From Oncomelania hupensis (lineage: Eukaryota > Mollusca > Gastropoda > Littorinimorpha > Pomatiopsidae), in NCBI GenBank assembly GCA_036898135.1, contig CM072516.1, positions 20,450,693 to 20,514,692 on the forward strand: DNA of 64,000 nt. The letters are read 5' to 3'. Under the pieces are notes generated by a model. It worked only from the letters and a program-made list of their open reading frames with translations, had not been told where the DNA came from and ran no database searches. Positions within the stretch are counted from its first letter, which is position 1. Each line of letters starts with the position of its first letter. Both the position numbers and the translations under genes were made by a program. This document shows positions 32,816 to 43,234 of the stretch, in pieces.

Positions 32816-33372
32816 GAAGTCAATGGTAAACAGTACTCACTGCAAAATGATAATAAACAATCAAAACGTAATGCCACAAATGTCCACACACTGACCACAC
32901 TGTTTCACACACATTACATCCAAAAGCACATAAAGAAAGTCCACACTATCACGAGCACACAGATGTAAATTTCAATTTATTACCCCCCAAAAAATCGGTT
33001 TAACACATTTATGAAAGAGGTCTAGTTGGACACCAAGCAGCAAATCCAACTTTCTACACTTCCTTAAAAGTTCATGCATTGCACTTTGTCTGACACACTC
33101 TGGGCTTTCAAGTTTTGTTGAAACTGATTGTTATAATGAATGAGGGTACGGTACCTAAAGAGGGTACTTAAAACATTTCAATTAGCCGACATGTCACCAA
33201 TAAGACGTCAATGGTAAACAGTACTCACTGCAAAATGATAATAAACAATCAAAACGTAAATGTCACAAATGTCCACACACTGACCACACTATTTCACACA
33301 CATTAAATCCAAGAGTACATAAAGAAAGTCCACACTATCACGAGCACACAGATGTAAAATTCCACTTATTAC
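32786..33372. repeat. ~197-bp direct repeats separated by ~190 bp
   Basis: 32786-32982 and 33173-33372 are about 95% similar by eye (AACATTTCAATTAGCCGA, CAATGGTAAACAGTACTCAC, CACTATCACGAGCACACAGA). The first copy includes the start of the Rex1-like ORF, so these could be repeated 5' monomers of that LINE. The spacer holds an inverted LINE fragment. Confidence 0.8.
32993..33160 (-). mobile_element. I/Nimb-type LINE C-terminal fragment, inverted copy
   Basis: Reverse complement of 33780-33940. The minus strand reads, with breaks, NNQFQQNLKAQSVSDKVQCM and CTQLDLLLGVQ-like text. Confidence 0.65.
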
Positions 33373-33475
33373 GATAAGAAATGACTGCACAAAGCACATC
33401 AACAACGAGAGACAAACGCTTGCTGCCTAGCTTGCTGGTGCACCTTTTCAGGAAACAGTGTGTGTTTTTTTAAAT

Positions 33476-33490
33476 CATTATTATTATTAT

Positions 33491-33552
<62 letters not shown>

Positions 33553-33665
33553 TTGTATTATTATTTATTTTTTTATCATTACTATTATTATTATTATTAT
33601 TATTAGTAGTAGTAGTAGTAGTAGTAGTACTGCTACTACTACTACTGCTACTACTACTACTACTT
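33476..33665. repeat. Compound TAG/TTA/GTA-CTA microsatellite
   Basis: (TAG)n, (TTA)n, (GTA)n, then (CTA)n. The last two blocks are inverted and form a near-perfect palindrome around ACTGCT. Confidence 0.92.
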
Positions 33666-33774
33666 TTTTGCAAAAAAACTAAAAAATCCCCCTCCCCCTC
33701 CCCTCCGAGGTACAGTCAGAAAGTTGCCTATCTCTAAGTTTAATAATGTAATGTTTGAAATTATGTGGGGATAT

Positions 33775-34060
33775 AAATATTTAGGCACCCTCTTTTATTA
33801 TAACAATAAATTTCAAAAGAACTTGAAAGCCCAGAGTATGTCAGACAAAGTGCAATGTATGAACTTTTAATGAAGTGTACAAAGTTAGAGTTGCTGCTTG
33901 GTGTCCAGCTAGACCTCTTTGATAAATGTGTTAAACCCTTTTTTTTGGCATAACTGCGATGTGTGGGCTCACGCAAACAATGGAACTATTTGATAAATTG
34001 CAACTAAATATTTTGAAAATGATCCTTACCGTAAACATCTCTTTGGATGCCAAAATGTAG
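33775..34060 (+). pseudogene. I/Nimb-type LINE C-terminal fragment
   Basis: Plus-strand decayed coding text in shifting frames: KYLGTLFYYNNKFQKN, SMSDKVQCMYELLMKC, KLELLLGVQLDLFDKCVKPF and LFDKLQLNILKMILTVN. The pattern (YLG..F..N.KF, LFDKCVKP, KLQL..LKMIL) matches the region after RT in I/Jockey-group LINEs. It is AT-rich and old. The region 34061-34410 after it holds nothing recognised. Confidence 0.62.
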
Positions 34061-34410
34061 ATTACTTTGCGTTTGGTATAAATTGTGTATCGATAGTTAT
34101 ACAGATTCTACAAATATTGTCAGAGCTTACGTTTCGTCTATGGTCTTATCTTTTTTGTTTTTTTTTTAAATATTGAGTATAAGTTCCCTTGATTAAATAC
34201 TATTTTTATGCGAGCTAAATATTGATTCGTTGAGTTGGTCACATGACAAGTTCACTAATGTACATTCAAAAATCTACTCATTCTTTTCTTGACTATATTA
34301 GATATTAATTGTCCTGGGGTTCTCGTAGCTGTGTCTGCAGGTACATATTGTCTATTACTTGAATGTTGTATTATACACGTAACTGTATTATTAAATAATA
34401 ATATTATATC

Positions 34411-36826
34411 TGTTCATATCTTATTCCGTAACTCGGAGGTCGTAGGGGCACCATAGATGATCGTTTAACCAGCATATTCCATCTTTCCCTGTGATCGGCT
34501 ACCCTTATGGTTTCGCTCAGTGTCAGACCTGTCCATTCTCGAATGTTGTCCTCCCACCTATTTTTCGGTCTATATCTTCTTCTACCTTCTTGCACAGTGC
34601 CTTGCAGGATGGTCTTTGCAAGACCTGATGATCTGGTGACGTGGCCATACCATCGGAGTTTCCGTTTTTTCACCACTGTCATCGTGTTGTCTAATGGCTT
34701 GTGTGATGGTCTGTCGGACTTCGTCGTTGGTGATATGTTGGTTTAAGGAAATGCCCGGAAGTCTTCTGTAGCACCTCATTTCTATGTATTGTATTCGTCG
34801 TTGTAGATCTTCTGTTAGGGTCCATTTTTTGCAAACATATAGGAAAATGGAGATGACAAGGGAGCGCAGCAGTCTTACCTTGGAATATAGGCTGATGTCC
34901 CTGTCTTTCCAAATTGGCTCCAACCTTGTCAGGGCAGCAGTTGTTTGTGCGATCCTGGAGAGGACTTCATGTCGGGACCCATTGTCTGACAAAATGGTTT
35001 CTAAATATTTGAAGCTATGCACTGTGTTGAGGGACTGGCCTTGGACTTTGATGTCTGTGTTGATGCCATTGGTCTTGTTGGTCATCATGTTGGCCTTCTC
35101 TGCTCTTATTTCCATTCCATAGGTTCTGGAGATGGTGTCCAGCCTCTGTACCAAGTGTCCAAGTTCTTGTTACTCTCCAGCCAATCCATCAATGTCATCC
35201 GCAAAACGACGGTTGGAGATTGCTCTTCCCCCTATGCTGACTGTGTCTTCGTGGTCTGCAAGGGCATTTGACACGATACGCTCTAAGAAGATGTTGAAGA
35301 GTGTTGGAGATAGTAGGCATCCCTGACGCACACCGATTGTTGTTCTGAACCAGTTTTCGATGGCGCTGTTGTAAAGGACCCCACTGGTAGCCTTGTCAAA
35401 CAGGCTTTTGATGACTTCAATAATTTTAGGGCTGATGTTATACACTCTCATGGTTGCCCACAGAACTGCATGCCAGACTCGGTCAAACGCCTTTTCGACG
35501 TCTACGAACACATGATATAGATGATGTTGTTGGTGCTCTTGGCATTTCTCGCAGATTATTCTGAGGTGGAAAATCTGTTCCGTGGTACTTCGCCCTGCCA
35601 TGAATCCTGCTTGTTCGTCAGGTATGATTTGTTCAGCTTGGGGTTTCAACCTATATAGTACTATTTTCAGGAGGACCTTGCTGAGATGACTGAAGAGGCT
35701 GGTGGTGCGGTAATTTTCACACTCCTGAAGGTTACCTTTTTGGGGAAGAGTGATGACAAGTGACTGGGTCCATGGTGTAGGCCACTCCCCACTCTGCCAG
35801 ATCTTGTTACAGATAATGGTGAGTGCGTCAATCATCGCTTCTCCACCGGCTTGAAGCAGTTCCGCGGATATGTTGTCTACTCCCGCTGCGATTGCACTGC
35901 TGCCTCAACTCTTCTCGGAGAATTGGGAGGATTTCTTCTTCTTCTCTGTTCTCAGGACATGCTAGAACTGATGAGTCTCCGTTTGGTGTGTGGTTGTAAA
36001 GGTCAGACCAAGACTTCTTGTTCTTCTGTAAGGCATATGCCAGACTTGCTTTGGATCGTAGAGATTTTGGGCTGTTTAGCACTTGACAGCCGCTTCACAG
36101 TCTGATAGACCTTCTTGCTGTTGTTCTTGTTCAGACTGTTCTCTATTTCCTGGCATTGATCTTCTATCCAGGTCTCCTTTGCTGTGCGCATGCCTATTCG
36201 GATGTCATTGTTGATTTTTCGGTAGGCATCAGCTTCCTGTGAGTTGTTCGTTTTCTTTTTATCCCTCTTCATTTATTACGCAGGTCCAAAAGTTCAGGTG
36301 TGATCCACAGCTTCTTCTTTGGCCGGTGCTTTCCAAGGACCTCCGTGGCGGCATCTGTCGTGTTGACATCCACTTCATCAGCTCCCAAACTCAGCAGTAG
36401 TGCAAATTTCCGTCCAATTGTGGCCTGAAATATTTCTGCCACCTCCGGGTCTTGCAGTTTGTCCAGGTCGAACTTCAGTCTAGTGCACTTTGCTGTGTTT
36501 ACTCTCTTCAAGTGAAGCCGGAAAGACATCATCACGAGATCGTGGTCACTTCCGATTTCTGCTCCTGGAAAAGTGCGTGTCCTTCCAATGTTGATGCTTG
36601 ATCTGAAGCGTTTCTTGACCATGATGTAGTCGATCTGGTTGTGATGCTCCCCGCTGGGACTGTGCCATGTCCATCGTCTGGAGTTTTTGTGGAGTATCAG
36701 ATTGTTGTATCTGGCAAACTCCAACAGTCTCAGACCCCTGTCATTTGTCTCGTTATTGCAGTGGGGTCCACATGTGTCTCCCCAGTTGTTGTACGCATCT
36801 TGGCCAACCTTGGAATTACCAGGATA
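34411..36826 (-). pseudogene. RTE-like endonuclease C-part, RT and C-terminal domain
   Basis: From the right: endonuclease end with RRWTWHSPSGEHHNQIDYIM and EIGSDHDLVMMSFRL (SDH catalytic motif); linker TDAATEVLGKHRPKKKLWIT; RT with LVITLPQKGNLQECENYRT, AGFMAGRSTTEQIFHLRI, motif A FVDVEKAFDRVWHAVLW, motif B GVRQGCLLSPTLFNIFLERI and motif C RRFADDIDGLAGE; then AEKANMMTNKTNGINTD, FKYLETILSDNGSRHE, KKRKLRWYGHVTRSSG and RRRYRPKNRWEDNIREW. Frameshifts near 36270, 36040, 35830, 35160 and 34680 divide it into six frames. The EEP nuclease plus this RT plus the DUF6451-like end is the usual order of the family. Confidence 0.85.
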
Positions 36827-37840
36827 ACAGGAATTTATTTTACCAATTGACATGTAATAGATACAACAATCGGAATATTATTTGGTGTTAGACAATGGCA
36901 GAATGTTTTATATTTAACATCTTCTCTCTTTTTCCCACTCACTCTTTCTCTCTCTCTTACACACACGCACGCATACACACACACATACATACACACATGC
37001 ATGCACAACCACACACACTAGCACAAGCATACCCAACAGATAAACAGATAGATATAGTAAAACACAAATGACTAGTCTAAAGTGATCACAAAAACATTCT
37101 AAATTATAGTAGTCGCTGTAGTATCTAGATAATAGATGTACGAGTATGTATGGATAAGCAGGGCGTGCGCACGGCAAGGGGATCAGCGGTGGGAGGAGGA
37201 TGCGGCGTTTAGAGATCTTACAGTTTGAGGGTAAAAGATAATAAAACCAACAACAACACCTGGGTAGTAGGCGTTAAAATTTTCGGTTTATTACACTAAA
37301 AGTAAAACCTTCTTCAGTAAGACCCAAGGACTGTACAAAATAAAACAGTCTAAGCATATTATATATAGTAAAGAAAGTGAATCGAGTTCATTAAAAAGAA
37401 TAGTGTACTATTTAGAAATTTATAAAAGAAGAATTATATTTAAAAGCAATCTCTGAACCGTATTCACCAACATCACCAAAACCTAGTGTTCAGTAGGAAG
37501 AGGGGGGGGGGAAGGGAAAGTAATATAACCACACATACCAAATCCCTTACAATCGCATCATCAGTTCAGCAATAAAGAATTATCTCCCCCTCCCTCCCTC
37601 CACCCGCGCCCAAAATAAAAATAAATATAAAATAAATAAAATAAAATAAAATAAACGTTTTAAATTTTAAAAAAATTATTTTAAAAAAATTCTATAAATA
37701 AAATAAATAAATAAATAAGAATAAAAATATTCATCCTCAAATAGCCAAACATCTCAAGTATAGTTCTAAATAGTTCCGCCGCAGTGCCTCCAAACCCTAC
37801 TGATCCAAACCCTGCCCCCTGGCTCCAAGAAGCCCCAAAC
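36827..37840. other. Left part of composite insertion: CA and AT tracts
   Basis: Holds a (CA)n tract (36957-37020), AAATA repeats (37620-37720) and no ORF of note. In part it may be the 3' UTR of the Penelope-like fragment to the right. Confidence 0.45.
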
Positions 37841-37849
37841 ATCGATCAA

Positions 37850-38062
37850 TCCCAAACATTCAGTCCGTCTGGATAGTTGGTCTTGAGTTTGTGTCTCCAG
37901 AACCTCTCCCTCTGTCTCCTCTTGGCTACATCTGCAGACCTCAGCTGCTCGATCACCGTCACTCTCATGTCCAAGATGCTATGACCCTGTGTCTGGAAGT
38001 GACGGGCCACAAGTGTGTCTTGTCTGTGCTTGTCTGCTGGTTCTAGATTAGTTTTCTTTTTG
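37850..38062 (-). pseudogene. Penelope-like GIY-YIG endonuclease, C-terminal fragment
   Basis: An uninterrupted minus-strand frame of about 70 codons with no start codon. It reads DKHRQDTLVARHFQTQGHSI, then LDMRVTVIEQLRSADVAKRR, then QRERFWRHKLKTNYPDGLNV before a stop. The DK...VA.HF...GHS, IEQ...D...R...RE.FW...L.T.YP.GLN pattern is the C-terminal half of the GIY-YIG nuclease of Penelope-like retroelements, which makes the first nick at the target. The GIY and YIG strands and the RT are absent. A Rex1-like fragment abuts it on the 5' side. Confidence 0.7.
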
Positions 38063-38074
38063 CGTTCTGGGTCA

Positions 38075-38654
38075 ACGCCGATGTTAGATAGGTTGAGGGT
38101 AAAAGGAATCTTTTAAGCGGGAAATGTGGGATCTGAAGGATCGAAAGCAGCGGCCAGATGGGAGAAGTTCGAACAGGGGGTGGGCAGGTGGGAAGGGTCG
38201 GAGAGGATCTTGTCGGCTCTGTTAAGAGAGCGGGCCGAGTAGATGGAGGCCAGGGAGGGGAGCTCACAGCCGACAATCCTGCCTGCCGTGCGCACAACCC
38301 GCTCCAGCCGTGTTTGTCGAGATGCGTTGCTGTTCCGAACTAGACCGTGATGGAAAATGTTAGGACGCTCTCCACCGCGGCCCGATAAAACTGGAGGAGA
38401 ATGTCTTTGGAAAGGCCAAACTTCCTCAGCTGTCTGATGGGCCCGCTTCACGATGGTGTTAATGTTGGCACCCCAGCTGAGGTAGTCGAAGATGAAGGAA
38501 CCCAGGAACTTGAACGAGTCTACTGTCTCGACAGCTTGTCCATTGATGAGCAGTGGATCTTTGGGGTCCTGGTTCCTGCGGTAGTCCACAATCATATCGA
38601 CAGTCTTGGAGGTGTTCAGTTCAAGGTTGTTGTCTTTGCACCACGACACCAAGC
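38075..38654 (-). pseudogene. Second Rex1-type LINE C-terminal fragment
   Basis: Minus-strand 179-aa frame: LVSWCKDNNLELNTSKTVDM, VDYRRNQDPKDPLLINGQAV, VDSFKFLGSFIFDYLSWG, NASRQTRLERVVRTAGRIVG and LNRADKILSDPSHL. The frame then shifts into RLKDSFYPQ. This is the post-RT region of a Rex1-like family distinct from the copies at 31196 and 39474. The middle (VKRAHQTAEEVWPFQRH) is frame-disturbed. The 5' edge at 38654 is the junction with the RTE-like endonuclease. Confidence 0.78.
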
Positions 38655-39473
38655 GGTCGACTTATTGGCGGTATGTCCAGTCCCTTCCACAATGACTATG
38701 TCTTTCTTTGGCTTTTGGTCAAGGGCAGCCTGTAGATTTTCATAGAAATCCTCCACTTCGCTGTCGACATAGTCTGATGTGGGGGCATAGGCCTGGATGA
38801 TGGTGATGTTGAAAGGGGTTGCTCTCAGACGGATGGTAATGTGTCTATTGGAGTCTGGGCGGCAACCCATGACAGTCGCTAGAATGTTCTTGTGGACCAA
38901 GACTGTGGATCGTGTTCGTGCCTGTCATCTCTACCGCTGAAATAAAGCTTTTGTCCTTTGTCAGTCGTTGTTTCACCTATGCCTTTCCAACAAAGTTCGC
39001 TGATCCCTAAAACATTCCACCGATAGTGATCCAACTCGTGGGCCAGTTCTTCTAATTTTCCCTCCGCAGTTAGGGTCCTGATATTCCAGGTTCCTAAGAC
39101 GATGATGTTTCTGGTGCAGATCTTGCTAAGTTGTCCATCAGTAGCACACTAATCACATCGCGTCCGTCCTGGTGGCCAACGGAAGGCGCGGTCCTTGTTG
39201 ACCCGGGCGACGACCGATCCGGTATGGAGTAAATTGTTTTATTCATCATGCAGTGTGTCTTGGGCAAGAAAGACCCGGCAGGGCCAAATATTCTCCAGGC
39301 TGTTGGCCACAGCCGATATCCACGAATACAGTGGTCGTTGAAGATGTAGTAACATGAGGTTCCTCCGTCCTGGCCGGTGACTTCTGTGTAGAAGACTTTC
39401 GCCCAGTGATGCCGTGCTGACATCACCCCTGTTAGTCGCCTCTTACGACACGCCGGGAAACGTTGGGTCTATT
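38655..39473 (-). pseudogene. RTE-like leader and endonuclease N-part
   Basis: Minus strand: leader (39473 to about 39105), then endonuclease start with GTWNIRTLTAEGKLEELAHE, SELCWKGIGETTTDKGQKLY, FLVHKNILATVMGCRPDSNR and IQAYAPTSDYVDSEVEDFYE, and finally DQKPKKDIVIVEG. The leader matches 779-1187. Upstream of GTWN a readable frame (39426-39094) carries YRLWPTAW and MNKTIYSIPDRSSPGST, conserved in the other copy. Confidence 0.78.
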
Positions 39474-41028
39474 AGTCATTTGTTTTCTTTATCATTGAAA
39501 CAATGTGCTGTCCCCTCAGTCTGGAAAAATTCCACTATCTGTCCTGTTCCAAAGTCTAGAAGCCCATCTGAGTTGAATGACTATAGGCCCGTTGCACTCA
39601 CCAGCATCGCCATGAAATGCTTTGAGCGTATCGTCTTAAAAAAAACTTCTCTCTCAAACACAACAGTTTCTTGATCCTTTTCAGTTCGCATACAAGCAAG
39701 ACAGATCCACTGACGACGCAACACTCACTCTACTCAACAACGCTTATACACAGCTGGATAAACCTAGTTCTTTCGTTAGGATTCTCTTTATCGATTTTTC
39801 TTCTGCTTTTAATACGATACAACCTCATCTCATGGCGCTCAAACTTCTGGCCCTTGACGTCAATCCCAGGCTTATCCTGTGGATAGTCAGCTTTCTAGTT
39901 CACAGATCTCAGTCAGTCTGCTTCCAGCGAGCTCTCTCCTCTACTCGAACTACATCAACTGGTTCCCCTCAGGGCACTGTACTATCTCCTGTTCTGTTTA
40001 CTCTGTACACCAACGATTGCACAGGCTCTGAAAATACACCTCTCATTAAGTACTCAGATGACTCTGCCCTTCAAGACCTCTCCAACTCTGCAACTGTTTA
40101 TCTCAAGGAAGTGCAAAGGTTTATTGCATGGTGCAAAGAGAATTTTTTAAATATAAATGTGAAGAAAACTAAAGAACTGATTATTGATTTTAGAAAAAGC
40201 CCATCTGCTGTGCCTGACTTAGTGATTGATGGAGAAAAGGTGGAGAGAGTCTTGGAATACAAATATCTGGGAACAATACTTGACAATAAGCTTACCTTTG
40301 ATTCCAACACTACTTCCATCCATAAAAAATGTCAGTCAAGAATATATTGCCTCCAGAAATTGCGCTCTCTGAAAGTCAACAAGTCTGTTTTATGTAACTT
40401 TTACAGATGTTTTATTCAATCGGTGCTGACCTTTGGTTTTCTTTGCTGGTTTGGAGGTCTCAGTGTGAGGAGTAAGAATGTGTTGGATAGAATTGTGAAG
40501 GTGTGTGGGAAAGTGGTGGGTGAAAAGCAGGAGAGTTTGTGTGTGTTGTACGAAAGGCAAGTAAGAAAGAAAGCGAGCATGATTGTAAGAGACTCCACTC
40601 ACATCCTAGCCCAGCACTACCAGCTCCTTCCTTCTGGTCGCCGTTTCAGAGTGCCAACTGTTTCTACAGTTAGAGCTAAGAACAGTTTTGTACCCAAATC
40701 AGTACAAATTCTTAATAAGTGTTGACTGAATGAGTTGGGTGCGAGTGGTTTATGGGTGTGGATGTGTGTGTGTGGGTGTGTGTGTTTGTGGGTAGGTGTT
40801 TTATTTATTTATGTTGAAGTGCAATAAGGACATGTAGTGTGATATGTATTTTAAGTTTTACAATGTGTCGGAACTGTTCTTGTTAATATGTACATAAGCG
40901 TGATTATACGTACATGTTTACATGTTTATAGTATTGTTACATTTTATTACCTTTTGCTGACAGCAAATCCATGTTAGAATTTCTCCTTGGAGATAATAAA
41001 GTTTTCTGAATCTGAATCTGAATCTGAA
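39474..41028 (+). mobile_element. Rex1-like LINE copy 2 in the RTE-like leader, TCTATT duplication
   Basis: Plus-strand, 5'-truncated, with a (TCTGAA)n tail at about 41005-41028. TCTATT occurs at 39468-39473 and 41029-41034. The paralogous leader at 1135-1187 has this site uninterrupted (GGGTCTATTCTAATCAGTGCC), so the boundaries are known from an empty site. Confidence 0.92.
39485..40725 (+). pseudogene. Rex1-like reverse transcriptase, 5'-truncated
   Basis: Begins with HLFSLSLKQCAVPSVWKNST and ends with AKNSFVPKSVQILNKC. A frameshift near 39650 (extra A residues after IVLKK) separates the start from the long frame (297 aa from 39832, open upstream to about 39670). RT motif A IDFSSAFNTIQPHLM, motif B TGSPQGTVLSPVLFTLYTND, motif C KYSDDSALQDL; then KKTKELIIDFRK, EYKYLGTILDNKL, CWFGGLSVRSKNV and LLPSGRRFRVPTVS. 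From motif A to the stop it is intact, so it is younger than copy 1. The N-terminal endonuclease is missing through 5' truncation. Confidence 0.88.
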
Positions 41029-41060
41029 TCTATTCTATTCAGTGCCCGAACCCACAGGGC

Positions 41061-41361
41061 ATATTAGTTTTGTTCAATGCCGGCAGTCAATCCTTGTCCC
41101 ATAAATAACACGAATTTCACGAATTCCAAGCTCCAAATTCCAAGCTGAAGAAAAAAGCACTTCCACAATAGATTTGTTCATAATTAATTTCTTCGTGAGG
41201 AACGAAATCGCAGAATTCAGGCCTAACATAACACAACGTCTTCAATGAACGGTGTTCAGCTCTGTCTCCTCCACACTTTCTTTGGTGTTTGAGTTGAAGG
41301 AGAGGTTATGATTGAACATGAAGTGAAGTGAAGTGATTGCTTTAGAAAAGCAATCATGTTT
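41061..41361. other. Unique sequence, nothing recognised
   Basis: No ORF or repeat of note apart from a short (TGAAG)n run near 41320. Confidence 0.4.
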
Positions 41362-41535
41362 AGACCTGTTCTGCCGTTATATAGTAGGAAAAACAAGAAA
41401 GTTTATATTGTCCACAATTAAGAACCATCAATATTGACATCCTCTTACAAACCACATGTCTAGACACTTCTCCAATGTCAATGTCAACATCGGGTGCATC
41501 CTTTGACTACCAGATCCACACATATGAATTAACAC
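41362..41535 (+). repeat. Paralogue of the 24195-24665 repeat without SINE
   Basis: Aligns with both flanks of the SINE at 24283-24576 and represents the empty site (TTGACATCCTCTTACAAACC). The unit is non-coding and of unknown class. Confidence 0.75.
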
Positions 41536-41728
41536 TCACAAGAAAGTTGTAAAAAGAAAAAGAGGATAGAAATATTGTGATATTGATAAAGCTATTGTTT
41601 GAAATGATTTTTTTTTCTCTAGTGTTTTTACTAAGGAACATCTAGACAATGTGCCAAAGTTGGATCCTGGATCCAGGTTTTTTAGTGTGAGTTTAACACA
41701 AATCCTACTAATGCCTAAAGCTGTACAA

Positions 41729-41729
<1 letters not shown>

Positions 41730-41815
<86 letters not shown>
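41730..41815. repeat. (AAT)n microsatellite
   Basis: About 29 perfect units, the 3' tail of the minus-strand SINE. Poly-Asn and poly-Leu ORFs here are artefacts. Confidence 0.95.
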
Positions 41816-41821
<6 letters not shown>

Positions 41822-42231
41822 TTGCATTTATACAACGCATTTTTCATTAGAATAACAACTCAATGCGCTTACACACATCATTCATCACATCATCACAACA
41901 TTTTTTTTGGGGGGTGCAGTATATTATCCCTTTCTTCCGGGAAACTCTGGGCTGCCTCCCCTGGGGAAGGCGTAGTCGCAGCCTGTGGCACGCCCAAACC
42001 CAACCTACCTAACATTATTTGTGATTTTTTTGGAAGTTTTGCTGGTGGAGCAAACCGGAGTACCCGGAGAAAACCCCCAAGACGTTGCCCGAGTCGAAAG
42101 TAAATATTATTCGGAGAAACATAACGCCCCGATGCTGGATCGAACCCACACCTGTCAGGTGCCATTGGTTTCTGGCTTGTGGACAAGGCAATTAGTCCCG
42201 CAATAGCCCACTTGGCCACAACGCTCGCTAT
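41730..42231 (-). mobile_element. V-core SINE with Leu/Ser-type tRNA head
   Basis: On the minus strand: a head with A box TGGCCAAGTGGG (42217-42206) and B box GGTTCGATCC (42148-42139), far apart as in class II tRNAs; a central GGTTTTCTCCGGGTACTCCG at 42078-42053; a tail GCGCATTGAG...AAATGCGTTGTATAAATGC at 41880-41820; and a (TTA)n end of about 29 units (41730-41815). The tRNA family is only suggested by the long variable region. The head directly follows the 3' UTR of the L2-type LINE at 42240. Confidence 0.8.
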
Positions 42232-42239
42232 TTTTTTTT

Positions 42240-43222
42240 CCGCACTACATCATGTACAGCATCATTCAGAAAGTATTATTACTGTTCATACTATTTACAC
42301 AGAAAACGCCTTGCGGAGCAAGTGCGTTTTTAAGCAGCTCTTGAATGAAACAAGGTCTGTACAATGTCTTTAAACGGCAGGCAGCGCATTCCAAACCTTG
42401 GGTGCTTGAAAACTAAAAGACCGCTCGCCAATTGTTTTAAGCCGACGCTTGGGCGTTTTCAAAAGTGTTTCATCTGATGAGCGCAAAGAACGAGTTGTAA
42501 TGTAGGTAGTGAGTACCTCAGACAGATATGGTGGAAGTGACTGGTCGAAGTGATGGAAAGCTAGGACAGCAATTTTGTATTCAATGCGGAACTTGACAGG
42601 GGGCCAGTGGAGCTGCATTAAGAGAGGCGTGACATGATCACGCTTCCGTCTTTTAAGCACAAGCCGAGCAGCACATTTCTGTACACGCTGCAGTCGGCTA
42701 ACTTCATCAATGGGGAGACCAGCTAGAACTAAATTACAATAATCAAGTCAGGATGTCACAATAGCGCTGTGTGCACGCATCCCTAAAAAGAAACTGCGTC
42801 AATGACGCCGTACGCCGAAGCTACACGACAGATGGTACTGATGTAGTCATGCATGGACAAAGAACTATCTAGCTTGACACCAAAACAACGAACAATATTA
42901 CTAAATGGGATGGTGCTGCCACCGATGTTTGCAGAATCGCTGCTGACCAGTTTAAAACGGGAAGATGAGCCTACAGGTATAACCAGGGTTAAGCATCAAC
43001 CTGTTGCTATTCATCCAAGCCTGGACACTGTCAATACATGTTTCTACTTCAGACACAACAGAAGGGAAGTCATCAGCCTGACCACTCTTTGACAGTTCTG
43101 TATCATCTGCGTATTTGAGGAACACGCAGTTGCAGGTTGTGATTATATTAGATAGTGGTTGGGAGTACAACAAAAACAAAACAGGATCGAGCACAGAGCC
43201 CTGGGTGACTCCGCATAACAGG
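42240..43222 (-). pseudogene. L2-type LINE RT and C-terminal domain
   Basis: From the right on the minus strand: QGSVLDPVLFLLYSQPLSN (motif B), NCVFLKYADDTELSKSGQ (motif C with canonical YADD), VQAWMNSNRLMLNPG, a frame-broken linker, then VLKRRKRDHVTPLLMQLHWP, PVKFRIEYKIAVLAFHHFDQ, LPPYLSEVLTTYITTRSLRS and APKVWNALP. Past an in-frame stop it continues with FKSCLKTHLLRKAFSV near 42310. The copy is 5'-truncated in RT. It differs from the L2-type LINE at 28660, so two related families are present. Frameshifts make it inactive. Confidence 0.83.
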
Positions 43223-43234
43223 GACTAATACACT

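Larger units (their letters stand above)
34411..41060 (-). mobile_element. RTE-like LINE copy G, nearly full-length but split
   Basis: Minus-strand element made of three blocks: 5' leader start (41035-41060), leader and endonuclease N-part (38655-39473), and endonuclease C-part, RT and 3' end (34411-36826). The blocks are complementary: the endonuclease stops at KKDIVIVEG on one side and resumes with NSKVGQDAYNNWGDTCGPHC on the other, adjacent residues in this family. Two insertions split it: 36827-38654 (composite) and 39474-41028 (Rex1-like). Without them the element would be about 3.3 kb. The 3' end near 34411-34430 is degraded, without a clean GGATA tail. Confidence 0.82.

Noticed and set aside
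41651..42103. ORF with a long poly-Asn run
   Set aside because: It is a translation of the (AAT)n SINE tail plus SINE body.
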